A stretch of DNA of 64,000 nucleotides. Source: Torreya grandis (lineage: Eukaryota; Streptophyta; Pinopsida; Cupressales; Taxaceae). A model generated the notes under the pieces. That model saw only the letters and a program-made list of their open reading frames with translations, was not told the DNA's origin and did not search any database. A program made the position numbers and the translations under genes. This document shows, piece by piece, positions 1-10,869 of this stretch. The stretch is from contig JARHVA010005356.1 in assembly GCA_037957365.1 (NCBI GenBank), positions 807,001 through 871,000 on the forward strand, in the 5' to 3' direction. Position 1 is the stretch's first letter. Every line of letters starts with the position of its first letter.

Positions 1-239
1 ATAGAATCTATTTTTTAGGTTTATGATAGGAAAGAAACCTTGTTTAGGAAGGACATAGTTTAATTGAAGACAAGCATGCTCCCTAGAGGACTGGTAAGTT
101 TAGAATCATATTTTGATGGAGCTGATAGAATTAAATCAAGAGACTCATTTATCTCAAAATACTTGACTAAATGAAACTTGGGTTCTCATGAGAATATAAG
201 GAAGGTTTAGCTGGGTACTCACCTAACTGAAACTGAGAA

Positions 240-1110
240 TCAATTTTACATGCAGCTAATTAAAAAGTACCAAGATTGTTTAACATGGTCTTATTCTAAG
301 CTAAAAACAAAGAGGGAGGACTTGTCTCAACACATCATCTCAGTATGGCCTAATATCAAGCCTTTCAAGTAGAAGTAGAGACCTATTAACCCCATCTTGG
401 CCACCAACATGGGGCATGAGCTAAAGAACCTAAGGGATAGTGGAATCATTCATCCCATTAGGTACTCATCATGGGTGGTGAACTTAGTCTCTATGTGGAA
501 TAAAAATGGTGGAATCCACTTGTGTGTGGATTTCCAAAATTTGAATAAGGCTTCTTTAACATATAATTATCCCCTACCTAATATGGAGAACCTACTATAA
601 AGTCTTACTAGATCAAAGATGTTATCCACATTAGATGGATTTTCAAGATACATCTAGGTTGTGGTGAAGGAAATTGAGAGATCCAAGATTGCATTCACTA
701 CACCTTGGGTTATGTGTGTATATATTAGGATACCCTTCAAGTTAATGAATGCTGGTGAAACATTCCAGTGAGCTATGGACATCACTTTTGTATGCATAAT
801 TAACTAGTTCATAGCTATTTATTAGGATGACATTACTATGTACTCCAAGACTAAAGAAGAACATTTTATCATTTGGAAAAAATGTTGATCAAATGTAGGG
901 AGTTTGGACTTAATCCAAAGAAATTTCACTTTGGAGTACAAAACAACAAGTTGCTAAGATATATAGTGTTTGAGGATGGTGTCATGATTGACCTTAAAAG
1001 GGTTAAAGCCATTGACAAAGTGCCTATCCCACAGTCCAAGAAAGGAATTCAGTCTTTCTTTGGATAAATTAAATGTTTAAGGAGGTTTTTGTCCAATTTT
1101 GAAAATATTA
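240..1110 (+). pseudogene. Ty3/gypsy reverse transcriptase (G1), broken
   Basis: This is the polymerase that would copy element RNA into DNA. Reading past stops shows the RT blocks in order: a PIRYSSWVVNLV start near 450, LCVDFQNLNKAS near 520-550, NYPLPNMENLL, STLDGFSRYI near 620-650, AFTTPW near 690, LMNAGETFQ near 742-770, and the active-site box at 820-831, which reads Tyr-stop-Asp-Asp. Both catalytic Asp codons survive while the residue between Tyr and Asp has become TAG. The connection region (LNPKKFHFGVQNNKLLRYIV) follows from about 910. Stops at about 598, 655, 770 and 825 plus a frameshift near 880 make it non-functional. It leads directly into the RNase H domain. Confidence 0.88.
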
Positions 1111-1670
1111 CTCTACCTATTAATCCCATTTTGAAAAAGGACTAGATCATTAAATGGGAGGAGAATGTCATGCAATCATTCAATGGCATCAAGGGAGATT
1201 TAAACTCTACTCATGTCTTGCCTAGCACTAATTACATAAAGCCATTCTAGATATTATCTTCTACATCATATAATACTATTATTTTTATTCTATTTTATAA
1301 GAATAAATATGGTCATGAGTATACTATATATTTATTTGGAAAATATATGCAAGGTCCTAAGCTGAATTATACCATTATGGAAAAACAAGCTTTCACTCTC
1401 TTGAAAGCTATCAAGACATTTAGGCCTTATATTCTAAGTTCAAATATTGTTGATTATATATTGCATACCATGGTGAAGGACATCTTGGTTCAAACTAAAG
1501 TATCTAGAAAGAGAAGTAGGTGGGTCAGCAAGTTACAAGAGTATCACATGGATATTCAAACCACCAAGTTGGTAAGAGGGATGGGTCTAGCCAAGTTTAT
1601 GGTTGAGACCAATTTGTATGTTGTCAAGGTAAACATTATTGATTTCAATGTTGATGATTATTTAAGTTAG
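1111..1670 (+). pseudogene. Ty3/gypsy RNase H domain (G1), broken
   Basis: This would degrade the RNA strand during reverse transcription. The recognisable part is the PKLNYTIMEKQAFTLLKAIK segment near 1355-1410, the counterpart of the family's LKYNxxEKQAxALVKA block, followed by the FRPYIL stretch and the RxSRWVSKLQEYHMDI segment near 1515-1555 that normally ends the domain. Residues 1347-1670 are open, but the preceding part has several stops. It ends in a short linker before the integrase, the normal gypsy order. The domain is diverged but clear from its position between RT and integrase. Confidence 0.8.
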
Positions 1671-1789
1671 TTTAGCATGTCTTTGTGGTATAGAGATATT
1701 TTTTATTACATGAAAAATCTATGTTGTCATCTAACTTGGACAAGAATCAAAGGATAACTTTCAATCTTGTTCCCCAAAAATACCTCTTG

Positions 1790-2815
1790 ACTAAAAATGG
1801 ACTAGCATGGAGGACTTTAGATGGGATTCTCCTAAGATGTATGCTAGAAGAAAAAACTACTGACCTAATTAAATAATTCCATAGTGGAGTATGTGGTGGC
1901 CATTTTACACTTAAGGTCACAACTCATAAAATTCTAAGAGTTGGTTATTGGTGGCCATAATTGCTCAAATATGTTGCTCAGATAGTCAGAAAGTGTGATA
2001 AATGTTAGCACTTTATTGGGAGGATGAAATATTTAGGTTATCTTCCCTTATATCCTATGATGATTGAAGTCCAATCTAAATAATACGGAAAGGATTTCAT
2101 TGGAAGAATTGTTGTTTCATTAAGTGTTGGGCATATATGGATACTAGTTGTAACTTACTACTTCAAAGCCAAACATTTAGTGGAATTATGCAAAGAGTAT
2201 AAGATTGAGTTGACCTATGCTTATAATTAAAACCCTTAAGGGAATGGGCAAGTAGAATATAATAATAAAAACTTTCTCAAAAACATTAGATGAACTTTAG
2301 AATCAAACAAGAAGAAGTGGGGTGAACAGTTGAAGTTTCTCTTATGGGTTGATAGGATTACACCTAAGAGAGCTATAGGCAAAATCCCTTTTGATCTTCT
2401 CTATAGAGCTCATGTAGTTTTGCCTATGAATTTATAGTTTTCCACCTATCATCTCATGGAGCAAATAGAGGATGATGAGTAGATCAACCATTATGAAAGT
2501 AGGATATACTATATTATTGAGCTTATTGAAATTTGAAGACAGTCTCATGAAAGACACCTCAAGTTCAAGTAAAATTTGAAGAAGATATTTGATAGGAATG
2601 TCACTCCAAGAACTTTCTAGGTAGCTGATCTGGTTATACTTTTGGATAATAAACATGAAGATAAAAGTAAGCATGGAAAATTTGATACCTTATGGATGGT
2701 TCCCTATTCTATTGACTATTGGATTGGGGAACAAACTTTCATCTTGAGAGACTTGGCTGGTGAAATATTGGAGCTACTAGTTAATGGTAGACATTTAAAA
2801 CACTTCCTTGATTGA
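1790..2815 (+). pseudogene. Ty3/gypsy integrase (G1) with internal deletion
   Basis: This would insert element cDNA into the host genome. The N-terminal zinc finger is complete: His codons at 1880 and 1901, Cys codons at 1994 and 2003, all in one frame with H-x6-H-x30-C-x2-C spacing. The catalytic core starts at YGKDFIGRIV near 2080, but the text jumps from TYYFKAKHLVE (about 2155-2187) straight to LCKEYKIELTYAYN. The segment that normally carries the second catalytic Asp (the TDN motif) is therefore missing. NGQVEYNNKNF near 2243 matches the GQVE motif with the last catalytic Glu. The C-terminal domain runs to NGRHLKHFLD near 2810. There are also many TAG and TAA stops. Confidence 0.85.
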
Positions 2816-3845
2816 GTCCATCTATAACTATGTAAATAATTGTATAGTGTTTTTTCCTTTGTTATTTTATTGCTTTATTTCCCCTCTAATTTGGGCCTTG
2901 TTTGTATAGTTTCCATTTATATTTTTGTTGTGTGTTCATCTTTATATCCTCCTGATCTATTTTTATGATTTACCTTATTTTGTTGAGCCTTCATGAGTAT
3001 TGCTAGTAAAATTTTAAGTCTTGAATCTATGACCCAATGGATTGGCATATGGTCTTATATTCTAGGGTCCTTTACACACTCATAGGGGGTATTTCACTAA
3101 AAAAATTATGCCCTTGTCAAGTGTTAATGCCTAAGTCCAACCCAAGTTGAGTATCAAATCCTAGTCCTTATCCCAATTTTTGTCTTCAAATGTTCACTCC
3201 AAGGTCAAGTCCCATCTTAAATTGGATAAGTGTTGAATTATTTTTTTCTTGGTATGTATAAATTCCTTAGAATTGTTTTAAACTTTTTGTGTGAACATTT
3301 TTCCTGTTGAAAATAAGTCTTCAAGAATTTTTGTGAAAAAAATCCCAAAACATTATTTGCATTGGGCAAAGTGTTTTACAAAAAGTCTAATAAAATTCAT
3401 TTGTATTGGGGAAAGTGTTCCTAAAAAATTATTTGTTTTGAACTTTTTGTCCATGGAAAAAAGTTCATAGGTCCATTTTTTTTAGACATTTTGTCCATAG
3501 TAAAAAGTTTGAAGGGTACTTTTCCTTTGGACATTTTTTCCACACAAAAATCCCCACAAAAGTTCAATTTCTTCAGCAAATGTGAAAATTCAATTTCTTT
3601 GGCAAAAGTGTAAAGTCAATTTTTTCAACAAAAGTGTAAAGCCTAATTTCTTCGAGGAAATTATTTTAGACAAAATGTACAAAAAAAATTTCCTAATGAA
3701 GAAAAAAATATTGAAGACTAGATTACCATGGTATAAGTGTCCAAGAGAGTTCAATTCTTCAAAAAAGTTATCCAAGACAAAATGTCTAAAATAATTATCT
3801 TGATAAACAAAGGGATCGAGAGCATAAGTGCTAAAATAAAAATTT
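2816..3845 (+). other. Non-coding 3' region of G1
   Basis: No coding sequence was recognised. The first part is T-rich, as is usual after the integrase of this branch. From about 3280 to 3700 the text becomes a run of loosely repeated phrases built around 'ttttgtccatag', 'aaaagtgtaaag' and 'aatttcttc', typical of the degenerate repeats found 3' of pol in Tat-type elements. Short open frames on both strands at 3582-3794 are by-products of this low complexity. Confidence 0.5.
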
Positions 3846-4080
3846 TGAAGACATGGATACTGAAAATATAAGTGCTAAGAAAAAAATTCTAAAGACATGG
3901 ATGATGAATATATAATTGACAAGATAAAAATGTCAAAGATAGGATTTCAAAGATAGTGAAGAGAAAGATAGAATTGTCGAGACAAAAATTATGAAGATAG
4001 GGATGCCGAAGATAGAAGTGCCAAGACAAAAAATTTGAAAAGAGAGATATTGAAGATAAAAAATCCAAATACAAATGCCC
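3846..4080 (+). repeat. Tandem repeat, ~44-58 bp unit, purine-rich
   Basis: At least four diverged units can be aligned around 'gaagacatggatgctgaa' followed by 'ataagtgccaagacaaaaa'. The first two units are 44 bp and later ones are longer through small insertions. It sits at the end of the G1 3' region, where Tat-like gypsy elements often carry such arrays. It is non-coding. Confidence 0.7.
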
Positions 4081-4430
4081 CCTAAAGACAAAGACATAGA
4101 ATAAATGCCTCAAGCTTGAAACTTGGTGATTTTCTTTGTTTATTTGGAGCCAATCACTTTTGAGTTGATGGATTATGATCAAATGGTGTGCATTGGTGTG
4201 AAGAAAGATGATCGAATAGCATGTAAATATTGTTAAATTGTCAAAATTTATAGGATCCCCATGAGAGTGACAAGTTTCACCATCTTGGTGGACTACCTAA
4301 TGATCCCATGGTGTGTAGGGGTCAATAAAATCAAAGGAACCTTTTGAGGAATGCGAAGAGGACATGTGTTGAACTCTCAATGAATGTAGATAGTAGTGTG
4401 ACATCCATGTGAATGTCTTTTGATGGTTGA

Positions 4431-4660
4431 ATGGATGTCAAATTTAATATCCAATAGATAATCTTCATTTATGGATGAAATTTTATGGTCATGTGAACAT
4501 CAAAGATGTTCACATGGATGTCAAATAAAAGGTACATGGATGTCAAATTTAAGTCATAAAAGGTAATGATCCATTGAAGCTTAAATTTTATGGTTACATG
4601 AACATTACTAACAATTATGTGGATGTCAAATAATAGGCACATGAATGTCAAATTTAATCC
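4431..4660 (+). repeat. 105-bp tandem repeat, two full copies plus a start of a third
   Basis: The phrase 'atggatgtcaaatttaa' begins at 4431, again at 4536, and as 'atgaatgtcaaatttaa' at 4641, giving two successive periods of exactly 105 bp. Inside each unit 'aaattttatggt' and 'tggatgtcaaataa' recur at the same offsets. The first unit also has a small inverted pair, 'gtgaacatc' and 'gatgttcac', near 4494-4512. No coding function is apparent. Confidence 0.85.
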
Positions 4661-7645
4661 ATATTAGATATCCAATAGCATTTTATCCTATCGATCTAGG
4701 TCGATGATCCACATTTGATCATATAAATTAAGATCGATGACATAAATGAGAGATGATTGGTGAAAAGACTTGGGACAAATAAGGAGAAACCACATAGTGG
4801 AAGGATGTTAGTCTAAGCTAAGATTTACTATGAAATATGTATAAATCCCACAAATTATCCAAATGGTGTGATCATGAGGGGTCTTAATGGAGATCTGATA
4901 GCTTGTAATAGAAGTTGATGCTAAGTGGATGTCAAAAACGTATAGAGTTGCTAGGTGGCATGCTCACATTCATCATGTAGACCAAGATCCACATTTAAAG
5001 TTAATGAAAAGAGTGACATGGTGATGTCACATAGGCATGCATGACACATTCAAAGATCTAATGTAGGTAATTGGCTAAGCTTTCACCACTAATAGCAGCT
5101 TGACAAATTGCAAATTATAAATTTACGAGAGGGTCCTAGATTTACCCAAATTAGTCAAAGGTTAAAAATAATGCATTTATGCATTAAAAAATGAAAGATG
5201 AAAAATAAAAAAATATTAAAAGGCAAATTATAGCCAAAAATGTGAAATTTTGAAAATGACCTAAGTCTTTTGCATTGTTTCATTATTGTGCTTATCCAAG
5301 TTCCTCCATGGGAGATAAATTACAAGATTTTAAATCCAAATTAGGCCACTCAAAATAAGATATTTCAAAGGGCCATACATATATAATATTCTTAGGAAAT
5401 AATTTTAAGATTAGGATGTTCCATGGCATGTATAAAGGGAAGGGCAGTTGTCCAAGAGGTTCTAGTTATGTAAGCAAGTGGTCCAAAGCATCTCTGAGTG
5501 GCTGTATAGATTGAAAAAGTTTGTTTTGATCCTCAAATAACTTTTATCCCTCTATCTCATGGTCAAGATCATATTCATGAAGTTTCATATGATGACAATT
5601 GGTCTGTTTGACCTCCATCATGAATTTCCACCTTCTAGCTCATGTTCACCAATATTTCCATTCAATAAATCAAATAGTTTGTTGTGAAATCTTCATCATT
5701 CCTTATGGAGGCATTTAGAGCCATAATTTTCTTTAAAATTTATGAATATTTCAGGCATGTCAAGGGAATATTTTCTAGATGGAAGCATCTTAGTGGATTT
5801 GAAGGGTTGATTTATAATTTTTCAAATTGCAACCCACAGTCCCAATTTTGAAATACATTGAAAATGTATAAATATGGGGCTTCTCTTCTAATCAAGGTTT
5901 TTGGTCATTATTTTAGGTGTTCATTTTCTTTAAGTATAGGTTCTATAAAAAAAAATTGGGATCGATTATTATGTGTAGATCTTATCTCCCTTGTTAAGGT
6001 GGTTACATTTTTACAACCATTAACAAGCTTTGAGAGCATGTTTATGGCTCCCTTTTCAAAAGAGAAATCTCACCATACTTGTCCCCATGGCATCATTTTG
6101 AAATACTAATGTGTGTAATATTTATTTTTAGTTTGATGAAAATGTGTATGGTTCTTTGCTATTTCTTGTAGATGAAGTGTAGTGACAAGTTTTTGAAAAA
6201 AACTTGATTGGACATTTGGGTTTGTGCTCACTACTGGTTGTCATTTTGAGGATATATTTAGATTATAAACTCTTTTTACATTCATTCAAGATAGGTTGTC
6301 GAATAACTTATTAGGGAACCATAGGTCTATGGATTTGATAGGGAAAAGCATCTAAAAGATTAGTTTTAGTGTATGTTCTAGTCTCTCAAGGATTATTTGG
6401 TGTTTACCTTTATCTTGCATTTAAATTTTTTCTACATCTTTGCTAAAGAATATTGTCATTAAATACTACAAGATACCCTATTGTTTGGAAACTACTAGCA
6501 CACCGCCCTCCTTATTTTTAATCATTGAACTTGTGCTACCCTAAAAATAATACACCCTTTACATACTATAAGTGTTATTTTCCTTTAAAATTCATAATAT
6601 CTTATATATTTTAAATCTATTTACAATTTGTTTTTTAAACTCTAGCATTAGAGTCTTTTATTTGACCCGTATTGTTAAAGATTCTATAGAATAAAGATTA
6701 CATTCTCTCTCTCATCTATATATGGTAGCTTGTATATGAATTAGAGTATTTGGGAATTTTGTGTGACAACCCTTCATGGGTGAAGTGTGTAAAATTGGTT
6801 ATGCCTTGGTCATATCTATTCCTTGTACCAAAAATCCCCATAGAGGTTAAATTATAGAATATGTCTATGTGAGTAAACTACCCTATAGGTCCTCTCACCT
6901 GGGTTTAGGTGGAACCAAATGTAGCAAGGATATGACCATACCATTTTTAGGTTACTCTCAATTATTTTTTGCATTTGGTCTAATCTTGATGAAAAACCCT
7001 TCCCTGGCTAAAATGACATACTAGTAGGTTTTTCATCATAACTTGCCATTTTATCTCAAGTATGTAAGGCTGAGTGTATGAGGTGTATAACTAGGAACCA
7101 ACATGTCACACACACAAAATAAACATGTTGTTATTCCTCAATCAACCTAAACCTTTAAACAAAGGAGAAAATTAATTTTAAATCAACTAGCTATACTACA
7201 CATGTTCCTTGTTTACTGAAAATCCCAAAGTTGTCTTCTAAAATTTTCCATTTCCTTTCTTCAGTTATATTGTTAGTCTTTTTTATTCATCTATACTTTG
7301 GTTGGTAATTTATAGTAATCTAACTTAATCTTTTCCTTATTGTAACATCAATAAATTTTGTGACTCTCTTAAGAGATGACTTCAAATTATAGTTTGAAAG
7401 TTTCTCTTTCTTTTCAAATTCAAGGGTAAGATCACTCCCTCTGACCAAAGAGGAATTAAAGAATTCTTGGTTTATTTTTATCATCAAATTTAGATACTGG
7501 TTTTGAATCTCAATTTAGTCTCTAATAGTTATTATAGCTAGATATCTCATGTTCATTAGTTTGATCAAAATTTATTATATTGTATCTATTTTATTAGCCT
7601 CCCCTCTAATAATTAATTTAGTTTATTTATATTTTTCATGGTGTT
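4661..7645. other. No gene recognised
   Basis: AT-rich sequence without convincing coding potential. The left part (to about 5500) may include the unrecognised 3' LTR of G1: 'gtataaaggg' near 5430 resembles a TATA region, but there is no partner LTR in the window to prove it. The open frame at 5858-6109 has no recognisable motif and ordinary low-complexity composition. Confidence 0.4.
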
Positions 7646-7898
7646 TGTTATAATCAAAATTTACACCCGTTTGGGAGGTTTTTCAAGACACTTCACTTAA
7701 GTGATATCATGGGAACAATCCTACGTTATTGGTGACCTAAAGAATGGATTGAACCTCTAGATAGGCTTATCTCCCTTGATGCACTACTTAATAAACTACC
7801 ACTAAACCTAATAAATTACAAGGAAAAAGGGAAAGGTAACTAAAATCAAACTAAATAAGGAGGTGATGCACCAAATTAACACACTCCACTTGACTATA
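7646..7898 (+). repeat. Left terminal inverted repeat
   Basis: It pairs with the reverse complement of 10449-10701. Shared landmarks include 'cacttaagtgat' (itself a near palindrome), 'atgggaacaatccta', 'ggattgaacctct', 'aaactaccactaaacct' and 'ggtgatgcaccaaattaac'. Similarity stops just after 'ccacttga(c/g)tat'. Confidence 0.85.
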
Positions 7899-10448
7899 CT
7901 TCACTAAGAACATGAATTAGGCCTAAACCTCATCATACTACTCAACAAGTACTTTCAAGCATCATTATGTCAACATGGAGAGCATAGATAATGGGTTGAA
8001 TAGAAGGGATAATCAAGAGGCCTAAGGAAGACACTAGTGACTAAAATCCAATTCTAAACTATGCAAGTCTATCCAAACTCACCATGTTAGATGAAAGAAG
8101 ACAATCCATTTTTAAAGAGGTAGGAGAGGATACATGAGAGAGAGTGAAGGCACTACTAATAACACTCATCAATAATCACAAAAGTACATTGATTGTAGGC
8201 ATTTGAGAAGGTAAGAGACAAATCTATTCAACATTAAAGGGCATAGTAAAAGTGTTTAGTTGAGTATGGCTTCACCATACTTAGCCAAATGATCAAGTCA
8301 ATGTTAAAATTAGGCATATGTATAAAATAATGTGAGGAGAAATAGGGAGGATAAAAGTAGGATAAATTAGAAGTGTCTTCTCCTAATGAGGCAAGTTACA
8401 AAAAAAAAATCCTAAAATTAGGTAGATATAATAACTTCCTCAATATGTATCACCTTGATGTGATCATGATATTCTATAAAATGGCATATAAATGACTCTT
8501 CAACTCCTTGTATGACTCATCAACCTCATTTGAAACTACCCATTCTTGGTTAATAAGGAGTTACAAGTCTTTATCTTTTCATGTGTCACCCTTGGTCATG
8601 ATTTTTGGAATACTCTAACAACCTCCTCTGACAGTTCAATGTTTCTCTCAACTTGGTGAGGCTGATTATCAGGAATCAAGAGTCTTTAAACTAGTAATAA
8701 CCTATAATTTGTTCAAAAATGCTACTTATTTCAAGAGAAGACCATAATAACAGTTTTTTCCTTCTATCTTAGGCCTATTTCTTAAATGAGGACTAATATA
8801 ACAATGTTAATAACTCTCAATTACCATATAAGTATTCATTACACCCATTTTTAATCTCAAAAGCATCTTCAAGATTAAGGCATAGGTAATAACATGTTTG
8901 TTTGCTCAACACTAGGTGTCTTGAACTCTCTAAAATATGTTGAAATCAATGTAGACATTCCTTATTATTAATTTTAATCATCCTTCCTTAATTTATCTAT
9001 GTCATAGGTGGTTTTAATGGACTCCATTAGGCCTATACATAGTCAATCTTCATGAGAAACCATCAAAAACTATAATTTTAGGCTTGTAATAATCATTCTT
9101 AGGCCAAATGTCATATGACCATACCTCACATGTGACAAAAAATGACACATATAAATTATCATAAGACCTATAAGGTATATCTAGGTGTTTCTAAATTCAA
9201 ATAGATGCATTTGAATAACTTAGAAACCAAAACTCAATCATCATATCATTTACAAGGTTTTAGGTGCTTGAATTATTAATGATTATTCATAAAGTTGAGG
9301 GCCTTAAATTATAAAACAATGATAAAAATTGAAACTATTTTAACCATAGAAACATCCACAATATCCACTTTGTCCCATTAAAATCTCTTTCAAGTTTTGA
9401 TCCAAATACTAGGTCTTCTCAAGCTTTGCAGTGGAATAAAATGATGTTTTAAAGTGGTTTCTTTTCTTAACAATTGTCCATACTATTGAAAAAATAATAA
9501 TACCATTAAATTAAATTTTTAATGCCTCCCTAACTTTTCCCATATCCACTAATTCCCATTCCTCTTCTCCATTTACTTCACATGTGAGGAAAGTTGACTT
9601 TCCTATCTATTTAGGCTTGTTGATAAGATCAAGAGAGTATGTTTAGAAAAAAATAGATATCATCTTGTTCATATTTTATTTTGAATAGTTAAATGTGGTT
9701 TTCAACACCCATATCAAGTTTATCCAACAATTTATAATTTATATGACTTCTCACAAGACTTAAATGTGATCTAGCCCACCTCAATGGTTTGGGAGTAATC
9801 TTAGCATTCTAACCCTAATACCCTTACTTGACAATTTCTCATTTTATCAGTAATCTAAAACTTCATATAATATTCCTTAAACATATAAATAAACTTTTTA
9901 GACTCTCTAAATCTTCAAATATCTTCAAAAAAATTTAAGTTTCTTCATTTTTGCATACTCAACCCTGTAGGTTAACATTAGGCCTAGACTACAACATTGA
10001 GATGGAAACCTCTTCAATAGGCTTCTTATCATTTTTATTATATTTGATAAATTTTAGAGAGTTGATTCATGATATTATTTATCTTATATAGGATTAATCT
10101 AACCTATTCATACAATACTCATAATCTATTCCTCTTACATCACTATTTTAATATGAAGGTGGTGAATGATGATTAGGTAAGGAGGGATAGTTTTAAAAAT
10201 GTCTAAAGGACACTAATGAAGGATTTTCCAACTTAAAATTCATAATAAAAATTAAAAAATTCATATTAACTACAAGTGTGAGTTCAAACTTCATATGGGT
10301 GAGATAATGAGACAATATGTCAAGGAGAACTAAATCAACACTAGACAAGATCAACCGTTTTTGCATAAACACTAAAATATAGCCATAAGAGAAGGTAAAA
10401 CTAAATTTTTTAAAACTTAAAGGGATTAAAAAAGGAGAAGGAATTTTC
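7899..10448. other. Interior of the TIR element, no gene recognised
   Basis: AT-rich sequence with many stops in all frames. Some minus-strand stretches near 9000-9120 look weakly protein-like but match no family I recognise. It may be a decayed transposase region or filler captured between the inverted repeats. Confidence 0.4.
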
Positions 10449-10701
10449 CATACTCAAGTGGATGAAGTTAATTTGGTGCATCACCTCATTTGTTAGTTTA
10501 ATTTAATTTATATCTCCCTTTTCCCTCACAAGTTAGTAGGTTTAGTGGTAGTTTCTTAAGTGATGCATAAAGGGAGATGTCCCTATTTAGAGGTTCAATC
10601 CATTATGTATGTCACCCATAACCTAGGATTGTTCCCATATTATCACTTAAGTGAGGAATCTTGAACAACCTCCTTAAATGGTGAAACTTTTGATCATAAC
10701 A
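10449..10701 (-). repeat. Right terminal inverted repeat
   Basis: The reverse complement of this segment aligns with 7646-7898 over its full length, with scattered substitutions. The outermost bases read TGTTATGATCAAAA on the minus strand. Confidence 0.85.
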
Positions 10702-10869
10702 ATTCTTCCAATTCCTTACCTCTTTTCCTCTTATTAGTAAGATAAAAGTAAAATAATCTCAATAATACATCACCCATAAATAAATTTGTATTCCATTCTA
10801 TATCTTTGGTAACAACATTGTTATGCATATAGAATTCACATAACTATTTGTTTATCCTTAAGGGTGTTA

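Larger units (their letters stand above)
1..4080 (+). mobile_element. Decayed Ty3/gypsy LTR retrotransposon, 3' half (G1)
   Basis: Translating the + strand through its stops gives the plant Ty3/gypsy pol order: reverse transcriptase, RNase H, integrase, then a long non-coding 3' region with purine-rich tandem repeats. The 5' LTR, gag and protease lie beyond the left window edge. The RT wording (LCVDF, LMNAGETFQ, YxDD) and the integrase C-terminus (GKHGKF-like, NGRHLKHFL) resemble the Tat/Athila branch. Stops and frameshifts are frequent, so the copy is old and inactive. I could not fix the 3' LTR: the sequence after 4080 has no second copy here to compare with, so the true right edge may lie further right, up to about 5500. 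Confidence 0.85.
7646..10701. mobile_element. 3.06-kb element with 253-bp terminal inverted repeats
   Basis: Sequence 7646-7898 reappears inverted at 10449-10701, co-linear over the whole 253 bp. Both ends begin TGTTAT(A/G)ATCAAAA. Such long inverted ends are typical of Mutator-like and foldback DNA transposons. The interior shows no transposase that I can recognise, so this would be a non-autonomous or badly decayed copy. No clear target-site duplication is visible in the flanks (..catggtgtt / attcttcca..), so the class is not settled. Two oppositely oriented short LTRs (the ends start TG) are the alternative. Confidence 0.7.

Noticed and set aside
4431..4660. CRISPR-like array
   Set aside because: The 105-bp repeats are directly adjacent without unique spacers, and the setting is plant DNA full of retroelements.
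7637..10710. Target-site duplication for the TIR element
   Set aside because: The nine bases outside each end (catggtgtt and attcttcca) do not match.
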